A DNA stretch of 64,000 bases, from NCBI RefSeq assembly GCF_018139145.2, contig NW_026114224.1, positions 806,001 through 870,000 of the forward strand, given 5' to 3'. Both the position numbers and the translations under genes were made by a program. Positions within the stretch are counted from its first letter, which is position 1. The number at the start of each line of letters is the position of its first letter. Origin of the DNA: Gymnogyps californianus. Lineage: Eukaryota; Chordata; Aves; Accipitriformes; Cathartidae. The notes below the pieces were generated by a model that was not told where the DNA came from, did no database searches, and was given only the letters and a program-made list of their open reading frames with translations. Of this stretch, positions 22,441 to 31,706 are shown piece by piece.

Positions 22441-22945
22441 AACACTCCGCCTCACGTGGCTGACTGATAAGCCTGTGTGGGTGGACCAATGGCCTCTCGT
22501 CAAAGAGAAGGCCGCAGCACTACGAGAGTTGGTAGCAGAACAATTGGCACAAGGACATATTGTTCCGACAACTAGCCCATGGAACACCCCAGTGTTTGTC
22601 ATTAAAAAGAAAAATGGGAAGTGGCGTTTGCTACATGATCTGCGACGAATCAATGCAGTAATCGAAGACATGGGTTCACTGCAACCGGGTATGCCATCTC
22701 CCGCAATGATCCCCGCGAATTGGAATATTATTATCATCGATTTAAAGGATTGTTTTTTTACCATACCCTTAGCAGCGGAAGATACATCTAGATTTGCCTT
22801 TTCAGTACCCAGGAGAACTGTAGGAACCTATGCAAAGATATCATTGGACAGTACTGCCACAGGGAATGAAAAATTCACCCACCATTTGCCAGCAATATGT
22901 TGCCACTGCACTGACGCCAATTCGACAGCAGTACCCACAGTTAGT
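22440..22945 (+). pseudogene. pol: Reverse transcriptase, N-terminal half only (ERVK-like)
   Basis: In the frame of 22310 the fingers and palm begin with [15 protein letters not shown] and include [20 protein letters not shown] and the first catalytic Asp context ([13 protein letters not shown], near 22735). After about 22812 the homology moves to another frame, where LPQGMKNSP is recognisable near 22855-22885. It ends near 22945, before the YxDD catalytic motif. The rest of RT, all of RNase H and most of integrase are missing. Confidence 0.82.
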
Positions 22946-23383
22946 GTGCTCAAAACCATGTTGTTAAAACAAAAAGGGGAACCGTTGGAGACCCCGCAGA
23001 CACGCTTAGCAAAAGCAATATATGTGTTGAATCATCTGTCCTTTACCCCTCATACTGAGACACCGGTGATGCTCTACCATTTTCACTCTTTAGGGGAGGT
23101 ATCACAGCAAACATTACGAGATAAAAATGTACCTGTCATGGTGAAATCCCTACTAAATGGTAAATGGGAAGGTCCATTTACATTAATAACATGGGGAAGA
23201 GGGTATGCTTGTGTTTTGACAGATCACGGGCCCCGCTGGGTTCCAGCTCGGTGTGTACGGCCAGTGCTCACAAAGCTGCAGGTACCAGGCAAACAACAGA
23301 CAACCACAAAAGACCCTGAAGGGCCTGCCGAGACATCAGAAGACATTTTGAGTGACAGCGCAAACTGTTTTGATGGGAAATGA
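22946..23383 (+). pseudogene. pol: Integrase C-terminal remnant (ERVK-like)
   Basis: Joined directly to the RT fragment. It contains [32 protein letters not shown] and [11 protein letters not shown], typical of the C-terminal DNA-binding end of retroviral integrase, and stops at 23381-23383. The zinc-binding and DDE catalytic domains have been deleted. Confidence 0.75.
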
Positions 23384-23639
23384 CTTGCTTGAGACAGTAA
23401 GGAGTTGTGTATCAGGCCTCTCTAGGCCGCAGGTGTCTATATGTCTAGTCTGTAAGCGCTGCTGTGGATATTTACTGTACATTGTATATTTTGTAGAAAG
23501 TATTTGATTTATTTTAATGGTAATCAGCACATTTATCTGAATCATACTTTAGCACCATTGTGTATTCGTTGTAAGAGAATCAATAGTATACGTAAGATCT
23601 ATTCAATCCATTATTTTTGTTGTTATACAGACCGGTATA

Positions 23640-24375
23640 TAAAATGGAGAGGATAACAACCTTTTTTTAAGTTTGATTGGGTGTATACAAGCAATATGGG
23701 TGCCATCACAACCAAGACGAATGTGTGGGTCACGTTAGTGAATCTAACAGGACAAGATTTTATTTGCCTGTCTATTTTATCTCCAGGGAACCCTTTTTCA
23801 ACATGTCTTGTTGGAGTCCTGGCAGATACCTGGCCCAACACTATCCAGTCCCAGCATTTGTGCTCCAGTTTTCAACACCTGTGTCGACAACTGGGACGAG
23901 TGGAGTGCTCATTTACCCCAATTACCACAGGAGCCGCAAGAACTTGGACTCCTGGGTTCAGTTTAAAATGGACAGCTGTTTGTATTTTAATTATTCAGGG
24001 CGCAATCGAACGACAGCGCAAAATACCAACTCGTCTCTGTCCATATATAGAAATAATACAGCCTGGTGCAACTATACTAGCCTGAATATTTCCAAATCTA
24101 GCAATGCGCCTCTGGCGCTTCCCTCAGGGATCCTTTTTATTTGTGGCGATGGCGCATGGGAGGATACCATCTCATATAAAAGGAGGGCCTTGCAGTTTGG
24201 GGAGGCTCACTTTGCTAACACCAAATACATCAATAATTTTAATCACCAGTGCTCCAAGCGATCGACCCATGCCCTTAAGGCAGAGTGCAGGGATGATGTG
24301 GAATTTTGGAACAGTGAAAAGATAATTATGGCTTCTATAGCTGCGCCAGGGGTGGCAGGCTCACAGGCTTAGGCA
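23640..24375 (+). pseudogene. env: Env surface subunit remnant (ERVK-like)
   Basis: Env-like sequence is spread over at least two frames. NVWVTLVNLTGQDFICLS appears in the frame of 23681, and a segment with several N-X-S/T glycosylation sites (SGRNRTTAQNTNSS) and CGDGAW appears in the frame of 23677. The latter frame runs to a stop at 24372 shortly after a small hydrophobic Ala/Gly-rich stretch that may be the fusion peptide. Frameshifted, no intact product possible. Confidence 0.7.
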
Positions 24376-24386
24376 CACTAAATAAG

Positions 24387-24874
24387 TTGGGATGTTGGCT
24401 AGCCAAGCAGACTAATGCTACTTCTCAAGCCTTGAGTAGTTTGCTTTTAGGTGTTGATTCTGTAAGACGTGCAACCTTGCAAAATCGTGCAGCAATTGAT
24501 TTTTTGCTTTTAGCATGGGAGCCCGAGTGTAAAGACCTTGACGGTATGTGTTGTATTAATCTCTCCGATTACTCGGAATCTATCCACCGTAGCATTCAAC
24601 AATTGAAAGAGGGAGCTAAAAAGCTACAAGTTGATGATGGATGGGGTTGGATAGAAAATCTTTTAGTAACTGGGGAATGAATGATTGGCTTAAAGGTTTG
24701 ATAAAGATTGGGCTAATTTTATTATGTGCTATTTGTGGCCTCCTGCTCATTATTCAGTGTTTGCTATCCTGTCTGCAAAGGGCCCTGCAGAGGATGATAA
24801 ACACTGCATTTTGGGTAGAAAAACAAAAAGGGGGAATTGTGGGAATCCGCAGGGAGTTTTGCGAGCAGCCTTGA
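24387..24874 (+). pseudogene. env: Env transmembrane subunit remnant (ERVK-like)
   Basis: The frame of 24387 contains a heptad-like helix, an immunosuppressive-type segment beginning LQNRAAIDFLL, and CKDLDGMCC, a CX6CC motif that marks gamma/alpha-type Env with a covalent SU-TM link. It stops at 24680. The membrane anchor (LIKIGLILLCAICGLLLII) and tail continue in the frame of 24641 into the LTR, so the two parts are separated by a frameshift near 24675. Confidence 0.82.
24820..24837 (+). other. Polypurine tract of the ERVK-like provirus
   Basis: AAAACAAAAAGGGGGAAT immediately precedes the 3' LTR, the usual place for the plus-strand primer. Confidence 0.85.
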
Positions 24875-25178
24875 ACAATTAGACATAGCCTTGAAAGACA
24901 TAGAATAAGGAGTAAATAAGTGATAAAGCAGGTGTGCAGAAAAGAAGCTGAAGACTGAAATAACTTGGAAAACAGATAAGAGACCGAAGCCAGAAAACGT
25001 GTGTCTTGCTCGACAGCACCAATCAGAAGCTTAGCCACGGTGTGTGAACAGAAGGTATTAACTAATCATGGAACAAGCCTGAGCGCGTGGACAGCTAATG
25101 AATCTATATAAGCACAAATTTGTAAACAATAAAGGTCTTTGGTTTTACCCGCACCAGAGTCCGTGAACCATTGCTACA
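24838..25178 (+). mobile_element. 3' LTR of the ERVK-like provirus
   Basis: 341 bp, TGTGGGAATC to TTGCTACA, with TATA near 25104 and AATAAA at 25128-25133. It is followed by the GCTAAT target duplication. Confidence 0.93.
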
Positions 25179-28100
25179 GCTAATGTTACTCTGACCCTGT
25201 GAGAAGGAATTTTAATCCATTTTTACAAGAAGTGAGTGGAGAATCCTATGAACACGACTAGAGGGGCCCTGCTCCAGCCAGGTGGAGGAAAGGGACAACC
25301 GGGTTTACTGCACTGTGTGGATCTGATAGCCTGGCATATCAGACCCACAGGAGTATAAGGCTCTAGTGGACACCAGTGCAGAAGGTACCCTAGAGCCATC
25401 AAGCTATAAAGGGGTAGAACCATTTGTATTTCTGGGGTGACGGGTATCCCAACAGCTAACTGTATTGGAGGCTGAACTAAGCCTAACTGGGAGTGAGTGG
25501 CAAAAAACACCCATTGGGACTGGCCCAGAGGCCCCGTGCATCCTTGGCATAAACTGCCTCAGAAGAGGGTATTTTAAGGACCCAAAAGGGTATCGGTGGG
25601 CCTTTAGTATAGCTGCCTTGGAGACAGAGGCAATTAAACAGCTGTCCACCTTGCCCAGTCTCTCGGTGGACCCTTCTGTTGTGGGGTTCCTGAGGGTTGA
25701 AGAACAACAGGTGCCAATCGCTACAACAATGGTGCACTGGCGGCAATATTGCACAAACCAAGACTCCCTGATTCCCATCCATAAGTTGATTCGTCAACTG
25801 GAGTCAAAGGCAGCCGAGTGGTATGCCACAATTGATATCGCTAATGCGTTTTCTCAAACCCTTTGGCAGCTGGCCACAGTTTGCTTTCACTTGGAGGGGC
25901 ATCCAGTACACCTGGAATCGACTGACCCAGGGGTGGAAACACAGCCCCACCATTTGCCATGGACTAATTCAGAATGCACTGGAAAAGGGTGAAGCTCCAG
26001 AACACCTGCAGTACATTGATGACATCATCGCATATGGCAACATAGCAAGAAGTTTTTGAGAAAGGGAAGAAAATAATCCAAATCATTCTGAAGGGTGGTT
26101 TTGCCATAAAACAAAGTAAGGTGGAGGGACCTGCACAGGAGATTCAATTTTTAGGAATAAAATGGCAAGATGGATGTGATCAACAAAATAACAGCTATGT
26201 CTCCACCAACTAGTAAAAAGGAAACACAAGCTTTCTTAGGTGTTGTGGGTTTTTGGAGAATGCATATTCCAAATTACAGTCTGATTGTAAGCCCTCTCTA
26301 TCAAGTGACCTGGAAGAAGAATGATTTTCAATGGGGCCCTGAGCAACAACAAGCCTTTGAACAAATTAAATGGGAGATTGTTCATGCAGTAGCCCTTGGG
26401 CCAGTCTGCACAGGACAAGATATTAAAAATGTGCTCTATACCGCAGCTGGGGAGAATGGCCCGACCTGGAGTCTCTGGCAGAAAGCACCAGGGGAGACCC
26501 GAGGTCAACCCCTAGGGTTTTGGAGTTGGGGATACAGAGGATCCGAGGCCTGCTATACTCCAACCGAAAAAGAGATACTGGCAGCATATGAAGGAGGTCG
26601 AGCTGCCTCAGAAGTGGTTGGTACTGAAACACAGCTCCTATTAGCACCCTGACTGCCAGTGCTGGGCTGGATGTTCAAAGGGAAGGTTCCCTCTACACAT
26701 CATGCAACTGATGCTAACATGGAGTAAGTGGGTCACACTGATCACACAACAAATGCGAATAGGAAACCCCAGTCGCCCAGGAATTTTGGAAGTGATCACA
26801 GACTGGCCAGAAGGCAAAGATTTTGGAATATCGCCAGAGGAGGAGGTGACACATGCTGAAGAGGCCCCACTGTATAATAAACTGCCAGAAAATGAGAGGC
26901 AATATGCCCTGTTTACTGATGGGTCCTGTCGCATTGTGGGAAAGCATCGGAGATGGAAGGCTGCTGTACGGAGTCCTATACGACAAGTTGCAGAAACTGC
27001 AGAAGGAGAAGGTGAATCGAGTCAGTTTGCAGCAGTGAAAGCCATCCAGCTGGCTTCAGACATTGCTGAACGAGAAAAGTGGCCAGTGCTCTATCTCTAT
27101 ACTGACTCATGGATGGCGGCAAATGCTCTGTGGGGGTGGTTGCAGCAATGGAAGCAGAGTAACTGGCAATGCAGAGGTAAACCCATCTGGGCTGCTGCAC
27201 TGCGGCAAGATATTGCATCCCGGCTAGAGAACTTGGTTGTAAAAGTACGTTCATGTAGATGCCCACGTACCCAAGAGCGGGCCACTGAAGAACATCAAAA
27301 TAACCAGCAGGTGAATCAGGCTGCTAAGATTGGAGTGGCTCAGGTGGATCTGGATTGGCAGCATAAGGGTGAATTACTCATGGCTCGGTGGGCCCATGAC
27401 ACCTCAGGCCATCGAGGAAGAGATGCAACATATAGATGGGCTCGCGATCGAGGGGTGGACTTGACCATGGACACTATCACACAGGTTATCCATGAATGTG
27501 AAACATGGGCTGCTATTAAGCAAGCCAAGCGGTTAAAGCCTCTTTGGTATGGAGGATGATGGCTGAAATACAAATATGGAGAGGCCTGGCAGATTGACTA
27601 TATCACACTCCCACAAACCGGCCAAGGCAAGCGCCATGTGCTTACAATGGGGGAAGCAACCACCGGATGGCTGAAAACATATCCGTGCCCCATGCCACCG
27701 CCCAGAACACTATCCTGGGCCTTGAGAAGCAAATTCTTATGGCAACATGGCACCCCAGAAAGAATTGAGTCAGACGACGGGACTCATTTCCAAAACAACC
27801 TCATAGACACCTGGGCCAAAGAGCACGGCATTGAGTGGGTATATCACATCCCCTATCATGCACCAGCCTCCGGGAAAATTGAGCAATACAATGGACTGTT
27901 AAAGACTACATTGAGAGCAATGGGTGGTGGACCTTCAAACATTGGGATACACATTTAGCAAAGGCCACCTGGTTAGTCAACACTAGAGGATCTGCCAATC
28001 GGGCTGGCCCTGCCCAATCAAAACTTTTACATACTGTTGAAGGGGATAAAGTTCCTGTATTGCACATGAAATATATGCTAGGGAAGACAGTCTGGGTTAC

Positions 28101-28215
28101 TACTGCCTCAGGCAAAGACAAACCCATTCGTGGGACCTGGATGCACTTGGTGGGTGATGCGGAAGGATGGGGAAGTCCGATGTGTGCCTCAAGGGGATTT
28201 GATTTTAGGTGACAA
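25179..28215 (+). pseudogene. pol: ERVL-type protease-pol remnant
   Basis: Continuation of the outer element after the nested provirus. In order: a protease-like ALVDTSAEG near 25360; YATIDIANAF near 25823 and YIDDI near 26013 (the RT catalytic Asp pair); ALFTDGSC near 26909 and LYTDSW near 27097 (RNase H); and an integrase with DYITLPQTGQGK near 27596, SDDGTHF near 27770 and SGKIEQYNG near 27879 as the D, D and E contexts. Multiple frameshifts and stops break it, RT is shortened internally near 25800, and the HHCC zinc finger has CETW where a second Cys is needed. No gag is visible, and no env, which is usual for ERVL. Confidence 0.88.
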
Positions 28216-28712
28216 TAGCCTATGAATTAAATTGTATAATGTTAATTGCTATATAACCCTGCCACTGTACGTCCTCCCTACTGTAGTTGTTATATGCTGT
28301 ATCAACGGTATTACAGTAAGAATCACCCAAATTAGTGAAGAATGAACTTCAATAAAACCGAGCAAAGCGCAGTAGTGATGGAACCAGGACTGACTGCAGC
28401 ATGCAACAATCCAACACTACACTCTCCTCCTGCTGTGCCTAATGCTCTGCCAACTGAGCGGATTTCGCGCCAACCCTCCTGCCCAGACAGACTGTTATGA
28501 CAGATGGAGCCCAAAGTCATGGACTGAATGAACACAACAGACATTTTAAAGGGACATTTAAATGGACATTTTAAAGACCTAAAGATTAAGGGAATGATAT
28601 CTGTGTGTATATGTATCAAAAGACACGAAAAGAGGTGGTGATTAATTGAAAATGTATTGGAAAGTGTGGGACCTGAACATGATGTGGATGGTATAGAATA
28701 AGGGCTGGATAC
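28216..28712 (+). mobile_element. ERVL 3' non-coding segment
   Basis: About 500 bp between the end of integrase and the 3' LTR, without an open frame. It includes direct repeats of GGACATTTTAAA-like sequence near 28540-28575 and a purine-rich stretch just before the LTR (ATAAGGGCTGGATA). Confidence 0.6.
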
Positions 28713-29283
28713 AGTCCTGGTTTCAGCTAGGACAGAGTTAATGTTCTTCCTAGTAGCTGGTATAGAGCAGTGTTTTGGACTTAGTAGGAAAATAATGTTA
28801 ATAACACCCTGATGGTTTTAGTTGTTGTTAAGTAGTGTTTATACTCAGTCAAGGATTTTCAGCTTCTCATGCCCAGCCTGCAAGAAGGCTGGAGGGGCAC
28901 AAGAAGTTGGGAGGGACACAGCCAGGAGAGCTGACCCAAACTAGCCAGAGGGATATTCCATACCATATGACGTCATGCCCAGTATATAAACTGGGGGGAG
29001 CTGGCTGGGGGGGGTGGATCGCTGCTCGGGCACTAACTGGGCATCGGTGTGCATCACTTGATTTGTATTATTTGTATTTGTATCTAATTCTTCTAGTATT
29101 ATTATTGTCATTTTATTATTATTATTATCATTATCAATATTTTCTGTCCTTTCGGTCCTATTAAACAGTCTTTATCTCAACCCACGAGGGGTTTTTTCAA
29201 TTCTCTCCCCCATCCCACTGGGTGGGCGGAGTGAGCGAGCAGCTGCATGGTGCTTAGTTGCTGGCTGGGGTTAAACCACGACA
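28713..29283 (+). mobile_element. ERVL 3' LTR, also the left edge of array unit A
   Basis: 571 bp from (AG)TCCTGG, with the canonical TG mutated to AG, to CCACGACA. It contains a TATA box (CAGTATATAAAC near 28980) and a CRE-like TGACGTCA near 28968. Upstream is ERVL pol; downstream is the sequence that also follows the LTRs at 43926-44482 and 56396-56805. Confidence 0.88.
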
Positions 29284-30611
29284 GGAGGGTAGCTCAAGGG
29301 CCTTGCCTTGCCCTTCTCCCCACAGCTCCTGCCCATAACCCTGGCTGGGGACTTTCTCTTTGACCGCCCAAGCTGGCTCTGCAGGCACTGAAGGAAACCC
29401 CGGAGCGAGGGGGCAGCCTTGTTGCTTGGCAGGGCGGAGAGGAGTGGCTCTCCAGCGAGCTCAGGAGGGCTGCAACCCTGCCCAGAAATCCAGCTCGCAC
29501 GGGGTGCGGGACTGTACCCAGTGTAAAAGTCAGTTCTTTGCTGGCCAAGGAGGCAGACAAGGACGTTTAGCATAGAATTACCAAGGGAATCCGTAAATCC
29601 CTAATTTTAGCTGTGCACATAGCGGTGCCCCAGCCTAACGCGTGGAGGACCCCGATATAGAGGAAAGCAGGGTTTCTAGATGTTTACAATGCAGTTGTGT
29701 TGACCAGTCAAATTACTCCTGTTAAGGGGTGGGCTAATCAGTTACTATTGCTCGCGTAAGCACTAGGTGCTTCTCCCGGGCAGGTGGTGTGGACGTATGG
29801 TCAGTGGGCTGTTAATCTTCCTGGTTCTAGACCAATGTCCCGTGCAGGCGGAGGGGTTTTCTACTAGATTCAGGTCGATTGCTTTTCTCACCCTGGTTAT
29901 ATACCTGGGTTTTTTTTGAAAGACAAATCTCCTATTGTTCTATTGTCTGTATGGGGTGTTCTCAGCCAGTGAGAGACGGTTTAGGTTGGGTCTTCAGGTC
30001 ACGTTGACCCTGAGGTAAAAGCTCTTAGTCCTAGGCAGTGTTCCTTCCTGTAAGCAAGTCATACAGCAGTTACTGCCTTGCCTTTCACACCAGCTGCGAG
30101 GGCCTTGCCCTGCCCGTGCTGTGCTGCGCTCCCCCCCAGCTCCTGGCTTGTCTTCCCTCCTGGCGCAGCCCTGCCCTTGCTGCTCGCCAACAGCCGAGGG
30201 CTGCCCCCGCCACCTTGCAGGGTGCCAAAGAGCCAGAGAAACCCCTCCTCTCCGTGCCTGGCGCCATTCCTGTCCTGCCCAACGCTGCTGGGGTGGAGGT
30301 GGTTCCCAGTCGCCCCAGGGCAGGGCTGGCCCATCCGGACTGGGTGGTGGCCAGTCTTAAATGCTGCCGGATGTGTCCCAGGAAGGCTCTGGGCAGGCTG
30401 AGCTGGTAGAACCTCTTGGTGAGGCTGAGGGACGAGGTGGCAGTGCTGAGGCCTGCATGTTTGGGCTTGTGTTTGCTGGTTCCCTGTCCCATCCACACAC
30501 CAGAGCACGCAGAAAGCAAGGAGAGGAGACAAAAGCAAAAGCGGGATGGAGAGGGCTGGGATGTGGGAGCAGATGTGAGCACGGAGAGTGCGGCCGCAGC
30601 CTGCCTGCTGC
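29284..30611. other. Unit A, no gene recognised
   Basis: GC-rich, with alternating blocks and no tRNA, LTR or protein family I recognise. It is conserved in units B and C (44483-45810, 56806-58127) with mostly homopolymer differences. Long overlapping open frames on both strands reflect GC content. Confidence 0.5.
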
Positions 30612-30682
30612 AGGGGCTATTGCTCAGGGGAGAGCATTTGACTGCAGATCAAGAGGTCCCTGGCTCAGCTCCGGGTCCCCCT
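30612..30682 (+). pseudogene. tRNA-Cys(GCA)-derived relic, unit A
   Basis: The stretch GAGCATTTGACTGCAGATCAAGAGGTCCC matches the D-stem to variable-loop part of vertebrate tRNA-Cys with a GCA anticodon. The T-arm reads GGCTCAGCTCC instead of the GGTTCAAATCC type, the A box has lost a base, and two acceptor-stem pairs are mismatched. No TTTT follows nearby. Probably a decayed gene or tRNA-derived element. Confidence 0.7.
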
Positions 30683-31560
30683 TCCACTGCCCCTTTCCTT
30701 CTTCATCCGTGCTGCCAACCTCCCTCAGCTTCTCTTTTGCTTGCACTGCTTCCGCCACCCTCAGTGGCATGGCTGCGGGGAACGGACCATGCACCAGCCA
30801 CTGGCTCTTCTCTCCTTCTCCTTCTCCGGGCTCTCTCTGCATGTGCCCCTCCGAGTTTCCCTTTTCCTTAAGATGCTGAACCACCCAGGCAGGCTACTTG
30901 CAGCCCCTCCTCTGCTGCTGCTCTGTGGGGAGCAGCTGGGTATGCGACTGAGAGAAGTCCTCTGGGAAGCCTCCGGGTCTTTTCCATGCCACCCATCAGG
31001 GTCTGTGATGGCAGGGGATGGTCTCCTGATGCCGCAGTCACCACCATGGCCTCCTTCGCACTTCCACATCTTTCCCAGAAGAGGAGGAGCCAGGAGAGAC
31101 CCACCCCTTATCATCTCATTCTTCGGTTAAATTTGGAAAGCCCCCGGGGAAAGGTTGTCCATGTGTGCAAGGGCTGGGGCTGGGTCAGGCAGAATATCCC
31201 CAGGACCCCAGGCAAGATCTCAGATCCATGAGGTGTCTTGCCTTCATCTTTAGCAATGAGGACCATGTTGTGCAGGCTCTCTTTGGAGAGGAGCTGCTGT
31301 AGTTTCAGGCATAGGGAAGACAGCTGGTGGGGTTGTTCTGCTTGGGATGTCAGGTGAGCTCAGGCTCTTAAGTTCTGCTCAAGAACCAACAACAGTGGAC
31401 CTCTTTTCATGGCTCATACTTGGCACTGGTCCGTTCTCTTCCCCCTACTTGCCTACCTTGTCAATGGGAGCAGGATTTCCCAAGTGCTGTAGGCAAGGGG
31501 GTTTTACCGTCTCCCTGGGCAGCAGGTACAGTGTGGAGCTGAGTCCCACGGCTGCAGCGT

Positions 31561-31610
31561 GGTCCATTGCAGGGAGCCCAAACAGTGTGGTCCATTGCAG
31601 GGAGCCCAAA
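31561..31610. repeat. 28-bp direct repeat beside tRNA-Ser
   Basis: GGTCCATTGCAGGGAGCCCA occurs at 31561 and again at 31589. The second copy supplies the A-run that forms the tRNA-Ser terminator. Also present in units B and C. Confidence 0.9.
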
Positions 31611-31624
31611 AGGGGAGTGCGCCC

Positions 31625-31706
31625 CGTAGTTGGCAGGATTCGAACCTGCGCGGGGAAACCCCAATGGATTTCTAGTCCATCGCCTTCACCACTCGGCCAC
31701 AACTAC
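31625..31706 (-). tRNA. tRNA-Ser(AGA), unit A
   Basis: 82 nt on the minus strand, with anticodon loop CTAGAAA (anticodon AGA), long variable arm, A box TGGCCGAGTGG and B box GGTTCGAATCC. It matches vertebrate tRNA-Ser(AGA) closely. The sixth acceptor pair is T-A instead of C-G, changed on both sides, so the stem still pairs fully. A TTTT terminator (AAAA at 31608-31611) lies 13 nt downstream. Confidence 0.95.

Larger units (their letters stand above)
19592..25184 (+). mobile_element. ERVK/betaretrovirus-like provirus with target duplication
   Basis: Complete LTR-internal-LTR structure, 5.6 kb, flanked by the 6-bp direct repeat GCTAAT at 19592-19597 and 25179-25184. A 6-bp duplication, tRNA-Lys primer site, dUTPase and protease before pol, and two Gag zinc knuckles all suit a class II (beta-like) retrovirus. 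The two LTRs differ at roughly eight or nine bases plus a few one-base indels over 340 bp (about 2.5%), so the insertion is fairly young. No reading frame is intact: gag, pro, pol and env all have frameshifts or stops, and the middle of pol is deleted. Confidence 0.93.

Noticed and set aside
28444..28469. tRNA A-box-like sequence (minus strand CTCAGTTGGCAGAGC) in the ERVL 3' region
   Set aside because: No B box, anticodon stem or acceptor pairing can be found around it; probably a tRNA-derived scrap or chance.
29284..31231. Many overlapping open frames over 80 codons on both strands (for example 30059-30582, 30361-30879)
   Set aside because: GC-rich sequence with open frames on all strands, no recognisable family, and frames not preserved between units because of indels.
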